From an uncultured bacterium (GTDB lineage: Bacteria > Methylomirabilota > Methylomirabilia > Rokubacteriales > CSP1-6): a stretch of DNA of 5,543 nt. Under the pieces are notes generated by a model. The model ran no database searches, was not told where the DNA came from, and saw only the letters and a list, made by a program, of their open reading frames with translations. Shown here piece by piece: positions 1 to 4,969 of the stretch. Within the stretch, counting starts at the first letter, position 1; each line of letters starts with the position of its first letter. Location of the stretch: assembly GCA_946479205.1 (NCBI GenBank), contig CAMLFJ010000253.1:1-5543 (forward strand), read 5' to 3'. A program made the translations under genes and the position numbers.

Positions 1-860
1 ACCGCGCTGCCGATGGCGGTCATGAGCGGGGAGCCGTTGAAGGTGCCGCCCTGGTCGCCGTACTCGAAGCAGCACACGTGCTCCGCGGCCAGCAGGGCCG
101 CGAGCGGCACGCCGCCCCCCAGTCCCTTGCCGAGGGTCAGGATGTCGGGCTCGACCCCCGCGTGCTCGAAGGCGAAGAAGCGCCCGGTCCGGCCGATGCC
201 GGTCTGGATCTCGTCGAGGATCAGGAGCAGGCCGGTCTCCTTCGTCAGGGTCCGGAGCCCGCGGATGAAGTCGTCGCCCGCCGGGTAGACGCCGGCCTCG
301 CCCTGGATGGGCTCGAGCATGACCGCCACCGTGCGGGGGGTGATGGCGCGCTTCACCGCGTCCAGGTCGCCGAGGGGCACCTTGGTGAAGCCACTGACCT
401 TGGGCTCGAAGAGCGCCTCCCACGCGGGCTTGCCGGAGGCGGCCATGGTGGCCAGCGTGCGGCCGTGGAAGCCGTGATCCATCGTGATGATCTCGTGGGC
501 GCCGTCGCGGTGGCGGGCCCCCCACTTCCGCGCGAGCTTGATCGCGCCCTCGTTGGCCTCCGCGCCGCTGTTGCAGAAGAAGACCTCGGCGAGGCCGGCG
601 CGATCGGCGAGCAGGCGCGCCAGCCGCGCCATCTCCGCGTTGTAGTAGGCGGGGCTGCAGTTGATCAGCCGCCGGGCCTGGAAGGCGATCGCCTCGGTCA
701 TCACGGACGGGGAGTGCCCGAGGCAGTTCACCGCCCAGCCCTGCACGAAGTCGAGGTAGGTCTTGCCCTCCTCGTCCTGGAGCCAGGAGCCGTGGCCCTC
801 CACCATGACCACGGGGGGCCGGTCCGCCACCTTCATGACTGCCGTCAGATCGGTGCTCAT
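1..860 (-). CDS. argD: Acetylornithine aminotransferase (class III, PLP-dependent), 3' end cut off by the window edge
   Basis: Transfers the amino group of glutamate to N-acetylglutamate semialdehyde, giving N2-acetylornithine in cytosolic arginine synthesis. From the ATG at 860-858 I read 286 full codons; class III enzymes of this type are near 400 residues, so roughly the last 110 lie outside. Visible landmarks in order: SGAEANE (98-104) and HGFHGRT (129-135), which form the cofactor pocket; EPIQGE (183-188); [11 protein letters not shown] (216-226), whose Asp contacts the PLP pyridine nitrogen; the Schiff-base Lys245 in TLGKGLGGG; and GGTFNGSPL (271-279). The wording [15 protein letters not shown] and [17 protein letters not shown] recalls betaproteobacterial ArgD from memory. 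The start is supported by AGAGGA at 865-870, four bases upstream, and by the ATGA overlap with the upstream acetyltransferase gene. Other class III transaminases (succinylornithine, GABA) are possible by sequence alone, but the ArgR-controlled operon favours ArgD. Confidence 0.9.
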   Translation of the reverse strand, partial: MSTDLTAVMKVADRPPVVMVEGHGSWLQDEEGKTYLDFVQGWAVNCLGHSPSVMTEAIAFQARRLINCSPAYYNAEMARLARLLADRAGLAEVFFCNSGAEANEGAIKLARKWGARHRDGAHEIITMDHGFHGRTLATMAASGKPAWEALFEPKVSGFTKVPLGDLDAVKRAITPRTVAVMLEPIQGEAGVYPAGDDFIRGLRTLTKETGLLLILDEIQTGIGRTGRFFAFEHAGVEPDILTLGKGLGGGVPLAALLAAEHVCCFEYGDQGGTFNGSPLMTAIGSA

Positions 861-1345
861 GCTGTCCTCTCTTCGTGGGAGTGGCCGGCCTCGCTCAGGG
901 CATAGGGGCGCTCGGCGCGCCGCTCCATGAGCCGGTCCGGGTGGCGCGCGTCGCGGAAGCCGTGCTGGCGGTAGAGCCCGTGGGCGTCCCGCGTGAACAG
1001 GGTCCAGAGGCGCAGGTTCTGTAGCTCCGGGTGACTCGTGATGCAGGCCATGATCCGCTTGCCGATGCCCCGGCCGCGGTCGCGGTCCAGCACGAAGACG
1101 TCGCAGACGTAGGCGAACGTGGCGCGGTCGCTGATGACGCGGGCGAACCCCACCTGCCGGCCGCCGTCGAACGCGCCGAAGCAGATCGAGTGGCGGATGG
1201 ACCGCTCCATGACCTCGCGCGGAATCCCGGTGGCCCAGTAGGACGACCCGGCGAGGAAGTCGTGGATCGCGTCGAGGTCGAGCCGCGCGGGATCGGTGGT
1301 GACCAGGATGCCGCCGTCGTGCCGCTCGTGGTGCATGCGCCTCAC
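857..1345 (-). CDS. GNAT-family N-acetyltransferase, substrate unknown
   Basis: A 162-residue single-domain acetyl-CoA-dependent N-acetyltransferase. The acetyl-CoA signature R/QxxGxG/A is visible as R90-G-R-G-I-G95 after the strand [10 protein letters not shown] (77-86), and the C-terminal Y125xxxG-F130 motif follows RDAHGLY. The central strand [13 protein letters not shown] (61-73) is typical of small generic GNAT proteins. It sits between argR and argD with 4-base overlaps on both sides (GTGA at 1342-1345, ATGA at 857-860), so it is almost certainly co-translated with them. That context hints at a role in arginine or acetyl-amino-acid metabolism, but the sequence does not resemble the short N-acetylglutamate synthases I can recall, so I do not call it ArgA. 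The start is uncertain: GTG at 1345 overlaps the argR stop, while an in-frame ATG at 1336 has a GGAAGGGAG stretch upstream at a better distance (about 10 bases) and would remove three residues. Confidence 0.88.
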   Translation of the reverse strand: MRRMHHERHDGGILVTTDPARLDLDAIHDFLAGSSYWATGIPREVMERSIRHSICFGAFDGGRQVGFARVISDRATFAYVCDVFVLDRDRGRGIGKRIMACITSHPELQNLRLWTLFTRDAHGLYRQHGFRDARHPDRLMERRAERPYALSEAGHSHEERTA

Positions 1346-1833
1346 GCTCCCTTCCGGGCCGCGAGGGGGGCGCGCAGCCGCCGCTCGAGGAGCCGGGCGG
1401 CGGCCGGCCCGGTGGCGGCCACGAACACGGTGTCGTCGCCCGCGATGGTGCCGACCACCTCGGGCAGCAGGGCCTCGTCGAGGACGCGGGCGAGGGGATG
1501 GGCCCCCGCGGGCGGCGTGCGGATCACCACGAGCGAGGCGGCGGCCCGCACCGAGAGCACGAACTCGCCCAGCGTCCGCTCGAGCGCGGAGCGCCGGGTC
1601 TCCGCGGGCACGAAGGCGCCGGCGGGGGTGGTCACGTAGCCGGTCGGGGTCTTGGCGAGCCCGAGGGTCTTGAGGTCACGGGACAGCGTCGGCTGGGCCA
1701 CCGCGATCCCGCGCCGCCGCAGCCGGCGCTGGAGCTCCTCCTGCGAGCGCACCCCGCCCTGCCCGACGAGGGCGAGGATCTCCCGCCGCCGCCGCCCGGT
1801 CTCTCCGCCTTCCGGTGCATATATATTTTTCAT
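1342..1833 (-). CDS. argR: Arginine repressor ArgR/AhrC
   Basis: Arginine-responsive hexameric DNA-binding regulator of arginine synthesis genes; 163 residues against a usual 150-160. The N-terminal winged helix includes SQEELQRRL (30-38) and the recognition helix [16 protein letters not shown] (46-61), closer to B. subtilis AhrC than to the E. coli form. A linker leads to the C-terminal oligomerisation and arginine-binding domain, with [12 protein letters not shown] (109-120) and GTIAGDDT (128-135); the paired Asp133-Asp134 match the arginine-contacting aspartates of the family. It is the first gene of the argR-GNAT-argD operon. The ATG at 1833 is the only sensible start: no ATG or GTG lies in frame just upstream, and the next in-frame GTG would remove the first helix of the DNA-binding domain. 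No Shine-Dalgarno precedes it. Codons 2-6 (Lys-Asn-Ile-Tyr-Ala) are AT-rich in a gene otherwise very GC-rich because they overlap an ARG box; see the operator entry. Autoregulation is inferred. Confidence 0.95.
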   Translation of the reverse strand: MKNIYAPEGGETGRRRREILALVGQGGVRSQEELQRRLRRRGIAVAQPTLSRDLKTLGLAKTPTGYVTTPAGAFVPAETRRSALERTLGEFVLSVRAAASLVVIRTPPAGAHPLARVLDEALLPEVVGTIAGDDTVFVAATGPAAARLLERRLRAPLAARKGA

Positions 1834-1849
1834 GATGAATATTAATACA
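1816..1849. promoter_or_regulatory. Double ARG-box operator over the argR start
   Basis: Compared with the classical ARG-box core TGAATWWWWATTCA, positions 1836-1849 (TGAATATTAATACA) match at 13 of 14 bases, and 1816-1829 (TGCATATATATTTT) at 11 of 14. Core centres are 20 bp apart, which corresponds to two 18-bp boxes separated by 2 bp, so both lie on one face of the helix as in known ArgR operators. The stronger box covers the predicted argR -10 element; the weaker one lies inside argR codons 2-6. Arginine-bound ArgR here should block transcription of its own operon. The second box is less certain because any AT-rich tract scores fairly well against this consensus. Confidence 0.8.
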
Positions 1850-1871
1850 CCGACGACCGCCGCGCGGTCAA
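1842..1871 (-). promoter_or_regulatory. Predicted sigma-70-type promoter of argR-GNAT-argD
   Basis: On the minus strand TTGACC (1866-1871, 5 of 6 to the -35 consensus) is followed after 18 bp by TATTAA (1842-1847, 4 of 6 to the -10 consensus). Normal spacing would place the transcription start around 1833-1836, on or within three bases of the argR ATG, which agrees with the lack of a Shine-Dalgarno. The -10 lies wholly inside the stronger ARG box. Predicted by eye only. Confidence 0.55.
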
Positions 1872-1882
1872 GCCCGTTCTTC

Positions 1883-1904
1883 CCGCCCGCGGTTGCGCGG
1901 GCGG
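1883..1904. repeat. Perfect inverted repeat in the argR / DUF2939 divergent gap
   Basis: CCGCCCGCG (1883-1891) and CGCGGGCGG (1896-1904) are exact reverse complements separated by the 4-base spacer GTTG, giving a 9-bp GC stem. It lies upstream of the argR -35 and about 28 bases before the plus-strand gene start. No T-tract follows on either strand, so it does not look like a terminator. It could be a protein site, an mRNA structure in the leader of the plus-strand gene, or a chance product of high GC content. Confidence 0.5.
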
Positions 1905-1931
1905 CGGCGGCTGGGATAGCGTGGACGGGCG

Positions 1932-2504
1932 ATGTCGAGACGCGCGTGGGCGTGGGGCGTGCCGGCCGCGGTGCTCGTGCTGGCCGCGCTCGCCGGGCTC
2001 TACGCCGTGTCCACCCCGCGCTACGCGCTCTATCGCCTGGGGGTGGCGATGCAGGCCCACGACGTGGCGGCGGCCGAGCGCTACTTCGACGTGGAGCGGA
2101 TCGCGGACGGGGCCACCGAGGTGATCGTGGCCGACTACCTCGCGCGCCAGCCCGAGCCCACCAGCGCGGCCGAGACGGCGGGGCGCCAGCTCACCGCCAG
2201 CGTGGCCAAGCGCCGGCTACGGCCGCAGGTGATGACGCGGGTGCGTCTCGAGATCCGGCGGAGCGTGGAGCGGGCGGGCGTCCAGGCCACCGCCCTCGCG
2301 CTGCCGGTGGGAGCCGTCGCGGTCTTCCGCGCGTTCCAGATCTCGAGCGCGGGGCCGGACGTCTGGGTCACCTACCGCGATCCCACCCAGGGCCCGGTCC
2401 GGTTCCGGATGAGCCGCCAGGGCGGCCGCGGCTGGCAGATCAGCGAGCTCGACCCCGAGTGGGTGCGCCGCCGGACGCAGGAGGAGCCGCCGCGGATCCG
2501 CTGA
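1932..2504 (+). CDS. DUF2939-like membrane-anchored or secreted protein of unknown function
   Basis: A 190-residue protein. After a short basic N-terminus (MSRR) comes one hydrophobic segment, GVPAAVLVLAALAGLYAV (about 9-26), which could be a signal anchor or an uncleaved signal peptide; the rest would lie outside the cytoplasm. The following stretch PRYALYRLGVAMQAHDVAAAERYFDVERI (29-57) is the DUF2939 pattern of a helical segment leading to an aromatic-Asp-hydrophobic motif. The C-terminal half, with VWVTYRDPTQGPVRFRMSRQ (144-163), reads as beta strands. I assign no function; the family has no established one that I know. It is divergent from argR with a 98-base gap and its last 65 bases overlap the opposing end of trpE(G). 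The ribosome site is weak (GGACGGG just upstream of the ATG). A GTG at 1921 opens a different frame and is not an alternative start. Confidence 0.75.
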   Translation: MSRRAWAWGVPAAVLVLAALAGLYAVSTPRYALYRLGVAMQAHDVAAAERYFDVERIADGATEVIVADYLARQPEPTSAAETAGRQLTASVAKRRLRPQVMTRVRLEIRRSVERAGVQATALALPVGAVAVFRAFQISSAGPDVWVTYRDPTQGPVRFRMSRQGGRGWQISELDPEWVRRRTQEEPPRIR

Positions 2505-4653
2505 TCCGGTCCGCGATCAGCCCGGTCACCACGTTGCGGAGCAGCCGGAGCCCGACGTCGCCCTCGAGCGACATGATGGACTCGGGATGGAACTGCACCG
2601 CGGCCAGCGGCAGGTGCACGTGCTCCACCGCCATCACCACGCCGTCGTCGCTCTCCGCGGTCACCTCCAGCACGGACGGCAGCTTCTCGCGGATCGCGAA
2701 GAGGGAATGGTAGCGGCCCGCGGTGAACTCGCCCGGGAGGCCGGCGAAGAGGCGCCCGCCGCGGACCTGGATGCGCGAGGCCTTGCCGTGCATCGGGTAG
2801 TCGAGGACGCCCAGCTCGCCGCCCAGGTGCTCGACCAGGCCCTGCAGTCCCAGGCAGACCCCGAACGTGGGGATTCCGCGCGCGAGCAGCGCCTTCAACG
2901 TGCCGGACAGATCGAAATCGCTCGGGGTGCCGGGGCCGGGCGAGAGCACCACCAGGTCGGGGCGCAGCTCGTCGAGCACGCTCGCCGGGAAGCCGGCCCG
3001 CCGCGTCGTGACCTCGGCGCCGGTCTGGCGGAGATAGTTCGCGAGCGTGTGGACGAAGGAATCCTGGTGGTCCACCAGGAGCACGCGCCGGCCCGCCCCG
3101 CCGCGCGGGGCCTCGACCCGCGCGCCCGCCTCCACCCCGCGGGGGCGACGGAGAGCGTCGAGGAATGCGGAGGCCTTCAGCCGCGTCTCCTCCTCCTCGG
3201 CGTCGGGGTCGGAGTCGTAGAGGAGCGTGGCCCCGGCCCGCACCTCGGCCGCGCCGTCCTTGACCCGGATCGTGCGGAGGGTGAGCCCGGTATTGAGGTT
3301 GCCGTCGAAGCCGAGCAGGCCGACCGCGCCGCCGTACCAGGCGCGGGGCGACCGCTCGTGGTCCTCCAGGAACTGCATGGCCCACGCCTTCGGCGCGCCG
3401 GTGACGGTGACCGCCCACGTGTGCGCGAGGAAGGCGTCGAGCGCGTCGAAGCCGGGCCGCAGCCGGCCCTCCACGTGGTCCACGGTGTGGATGAGCCGCG
3501 CGTACATCTCGATCTGACGGCGGCCGATCACCCGCACGCTGCCCGGGACGCAGATGCGCGACTTGTCGTTGCGGTCCACGTCGGTGCACATCGTGAGCTC
3601 CGACTCGTCCTTGGCCGAGTTGAGCAGGGCCTGGATCTGGGCCGCGTCCGCGATGGCGTCGCGGCCGCGCGCGATCGTGCCCGAGATCGGGCAGGTCTCC
3701 ACGCGGTCGCCGTCCACCCGCACGTACATCTCGGGGGAGGCGCCCACCAGGTACTCCGCGTCGCCCAGGTTCATCAGGAACCCGTAGGGGGCGGGGTTGC
3801 GCTCGCGCAGGCGGCGGAAGAGCTCCGACGGCGGCGAGGGGCAGGGCTCGAAGAAGGTCTGGCCGGGGACCACCTCGAAGAGATCGCCGCGCTTGAAGGC
3901 CTCGCGGGCCACGCGGACGACCGCCGCGTACGCGCCGGGCTCGTGGTCGCCCGTCCGGGGCACCGTCGCGGCCCCCGCGAACGGGCGCGCGGCCGCCGCC
4001 GCGCGGGGCAGGCCGGCGGTGGCGCGGCCGCCCACCTCGAAGTCGTAGCGCCGCCGCTGGGCTACCTCGCGGCGGTGGTCCACGATGAGCAGCTCGTCGG
4101 GGAGGTAGAGGACGAGATCGCGCTGGTCGGCCGGGCGCGGCAGCCGCGGGCGGATCGGCTCGAACTGGAACGCGAGGTCGTAGCCGAAGGCGCCGTAGAG
4201 CCCGAGGTGCGGCTCCTCGGGGTGGCGGAAGAGCGCGATCAGCGCACGGAGCAGCGAGAAGACCGACGGCTGGCGGCTCCGGTCTTCTTCCGCGAAACCC
4301 GCCGCGTGCACGCGCGCGGTCACCGCCACCGCGTCGTCGGTCCGCTCGAAGTCCTCGATCTGATCGAGGCCCTGGAGCGCCTGGGCGATGGCGGGGAGCA
4401 GGACGAGGCCCCGGGGATTGAGCGCCTCCGCGCGGAGCCGGCGGCCGCGGGCCACCAGCGCGAGCGGCGGATCCACGAAGCCCATGTCCCACCGCGTGTA
4501 GCGGCCGGGATACTCGTAGCTCGATGCGAGGAGCGCGCCGCGGCGTGCGTCGAGGGCGTCCACGACCGGCTCGATCGCGTTCGCCATCGGGATGGGCTCG
4601 ACGGTCCGGTGGACGCGGATGCCCCCGCCGGTGAGGTAGCTGTCGCTGGTCAT
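2440..4653 (-). CDS. trpE(G): Fused anthranilate synthase, TrpE-TrpG in one polypeptide
   Basis: First committed step of tryptophan synthesis: chorismate plus glutamine gives anthranilate, pyruvate and glutamate. 737 residues, in the range of fused rhizobial-type enzymes. TrpE part (about 1-505): SSYEYPGRYTRWDMGFVDPP (44-63), where Trp feedback residues of the family sit; NPAPYGFLMNLG (286-297); GASPEMYV (304-311); CPISGTIARG (321-330); DVDRNDKSRICVPGSVRV (358-375); VTGAPKAWAMQ (417-427); YGGAVGLLGFDGNLNTGLTLRT (440-461 overall). A short linker (about 505-521) leads to the class I glutamine amidotransferase TrpG part (522-716), with LSPGPGTPSDF, nucleophile Cys600 in GVCLGLQG, and His689 and Glu691 in QFHPES, so ammonia-producing activity looks intact. 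The last 20 residues are an Ala/Gly/Pro/Arg tail lying where the gene overlaps the opposing DUF2939 gene. I choose the ATG at 4653, nine bases after AGGGAG; the frame stays open to a GTG at 4707, but that lies in the attenuator tail. Regulation: leader attenuation and probably Trp feedback. Confidence 0.95.
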   Translation of the reverse strand: MTSDSYLTGGGIRVHRTVEPIPMANAIEPVVDALDARRGALLASSYEYPGRYTRWDMGFVDPPLALVARGRRLRAEALNPRGLVLLPAIAQALQGLDQIEDFERTDDAVAVTARVHAAGFAEEDRSRQPSVFSLLRALIALFRHPEEPHLGLYGAFGYDLAFQFEPIRPRLPRPADQRDLVLYLPDELLIVDHRREVAQRRRYDFEVGGRATAGLPRAAAAARPFAGAATVPRTGDHEPGAYAAVVRVAREAFKRGDLFEVVPGQTFFEPCPSPPSELFRRLRERNPAPYGFLMNLGDAEYLVGASPEMYVRVDGDRVETCPISGTIARGRDAIADAAQIQALLNSAKDESELTMCTDVDRNDKSRICVPGSVRVIGRRQIEMYARLIHTVDHVEGRLRPGFDALDAFLAHTWAVTVTGAPKAWAMQFLEDHERSPRAWYGGAVGLLGFDGNLNTGLTLRTIRVKDGAAEVRAGATLLYDSDPDAEEEETRLKASAFLDALRRPRGVEAGARVEAPRGGAGRRVLLVDHQDSFVHTLANYLRQTGAEVTTRRAGFPASVLDELRPDLVVLSPGPGTPSDFDLSGTLKALLARGIPTFGVCLGLQGLVEHLGGELGVLDYPMHGKASRIQVRGGRLFAGLPGEFTAGRYHSLFAIREKLPSVLEVTAESDDGVVMAVEHVHLPLAAVQFHPESIMSLEGDVGLRLLRNVVTGLIADRISGSAAAPPASGGAPTRGRAR

Positions 4654-4662
4654 GGCCGGAAT

Positions 4663-4668
4663 CTCCCT
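4663..4668 (-). promoter_or_regulatory. Ribosome binding site deciding the trpE(G) start
   Basis: AGGGAG on the minus strand, nine bases before the ATG at 4653. It favours this start over the longer reading frame that opens at a GTG at 4707 inside the terminator tail. A 12-base palindrome, GGAGCCGGCTCC (4676-4687), lies just upstream and could influence access to this site. Confidence 0.75.
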
Positions 4669-4700
4669 TTCCCAAGGAGCCGGCTCCCAGGCGGGGCGGG

Positions 4701-4736
4701 AGAACACAGAAGCCGCCCCAGCCTGGGGGCGGCTCC
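4701..4736 (-). terminator. trp attenuator (intrinsic terminator, arms 3:4) before trpE(G)
   Basis: On the minus strand AGCCGCCCC (4734-4726) pairs perfectly with GGGGCGGCT (4719-4711) around the loop CAGGCT. The stem extends by a G-U pair (4735:4710) and a G-C pair (4736:4709) to 11 bp. It runs into TCTGTGTTCT (4710-4701), six T in ten bases, which stands out in this GC-rich region though it is not a pure U-tract. It lies about 50 bases after the leader peptide stop and 55 before the trpE(G) ATG, the expected place for a Trp attenuator. Confidence 0.8.
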
Positions 4737-4800
4737 GGTCTCGCCTAGGTCACTCGCGCACGTGCTTGAGCCGGCGGGCCCGCCCCTCAGGGGGAGGGCC
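4726..4800 (-). promoter_or_regulatory. trp leader switch region: pause hairpin 1:2 and antiterminator 2:3
   Basis: Arm 1, GGCCCTCCCC (4800-4791), pairs with arm 2, GGGGCGGGCC (4786-4777), at 9 of 10 positions. The loop CTGA contains the leader peptide stop codon, and arm 1 begins in the last Trp codon. Arm 2 can instead pair with the 5' arm of the terminator: GGGGCGG (4786-4780) with CCGCCCC (4732-4726), plus CCGG (4774-4771) with CCGG (4738-4735). A ribosome stalled at the Trp codons would cover arm 1, free arm 2 and block the terminator; a ribosome reaching the stop would permit termination. Pairings were read by eye; no folding energy was computed. Confidence 0.7.
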
Positions 4801-4837
4801 ACCACCAGGACCAGGCACCGGCACGCGTCGATTTCAC
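4787..4837 (-). CDS. trpL: trp leader peptide
   Basis: A 16-codon frame GTG...TGA encoding MKSTRAGAWSWWWPSP. Trp codons are at residues 9, 11, 12 and 13; four Trp codons in sixteen, directly upstream of an anthranilate synthase gene and followed by competing hairpins, is diagnostic of ribosome-mediated attenuation. The run of three Trp codons resembles the rhizobial leader peptide, which also precedes a fused trpE(G). Its role is cis-regulatory: scarce charged tRNA-Trp stalls the ribosome here. No Shine-Dalgarno precedes the GTG, and the predicted transcription start falls on or beside it, suggesting leaderless initiation. The only other in-frame start codon nearby is a TTG (4873-4871) that is part of the -35 box. 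Confidence 0.85.
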   Translation of the reverse strand: MKSTRAGAWSWWWPSP

Positions 4838-4844
4838 GAGCCGA

Positions 4845-4873
4845 AGAGTCGCAGAGACCGGCGCGCCTGTCAA
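4845..4873 (-). promoter_or_regulatory. Predicted trpL-trpE(G) promoter
   Basis: A perfect -35 TTGACA (4868-4873, minus strand) followed after exactly 17 bp by GACTCT (4845-4850), a poor match to the -10 consensus (2 of 6) though similar weak -10 elements are tolerated in GC-rich bacteria. Standard spacing puts +1 at 4837 or 4838, on or next to the GTG of trpL. Confidence 0.6.
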
Positions 4874-4889
4874 TGGGGCCGGGAATGGC

Positions 4890-4917
4890 TTGACTCACCG
4901 CGCGCCTCTGTGTTACT
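4890..4917 (+). promoter_or_regulatory. Candidate promoter of the garR-like gene
   Basis: On the plus strand TTGACT (4890-4895, 5 of 6) precedes GTTACT (4912-4917, 3 of 6) with a 16-bp spacer. Transcription would start near 4924, leaving a leader of about 45 bases before the ATG at 4970. This -35 lies 16 bp from the trp -35 on the other strand, so the two promoters are back to back. The weak -10 makes this tentative. Confidence 0.4.
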
Positions 4918-4969
4918 CCAACCTCCGGGCCGCTGCAGCTCCTCCCAATCCGGTCCCCACGAGGTCACC

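Noticed and set aside
78..905. Plus-strand open frame antisense to argD
   Set aside because: Low-complexity composition without motifs; the opposite strand encodes a clear class III aminotransferase.
857..1345. Calling the GNAT protein an N-acetylglutamate synthase (argA)
   Set aside because: Context is suggestive, but the sequence resembles generic small GNAT enzymes, and no amino-acid kinase domain or ArgA-like motifs are visible.
2501..2520. Inverted repeat CTGATC...GATCAG as a possible terminator for the DUF2939 gene
   Set aside because: Only a 6-bp stem with no T-tract, and inside the trpE(G) coding region.
4654..4707. Longer TrpE(G) start at GTG 4707
   Set aside because: The GTG lies in the attenuator tail, the extra 18 residues are not part of the conserved N-terminus, and the ATG at 4653 has a well-placed AGGGAG.
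4871..4873. In-frame TTG as an upstream start for trpL
   Set aside because: It is part of the TTGACA -35 element and would lie upstream of the predicted transcription start.
2587..4893. A long open frame on the plus strand across trpE(G), with another long minus-strand frame at 2372-4675
   Set aside because: Both are rich in Arg, Ala, Gly and Pro or in His/Glu/Val repeats with no recognisable motif. The fused anthranilate synthase in the competing frame has all its catalytic motifs. Long shadow frames are expected at this GC content.
4650..4898. An 82-residue minus-strand frame across the trp leader
   Set aside because: It has no family features, overlaps promoter, leader peptide and terminator, and runs into the trpE(G) start; the leader in another frame explains the region.
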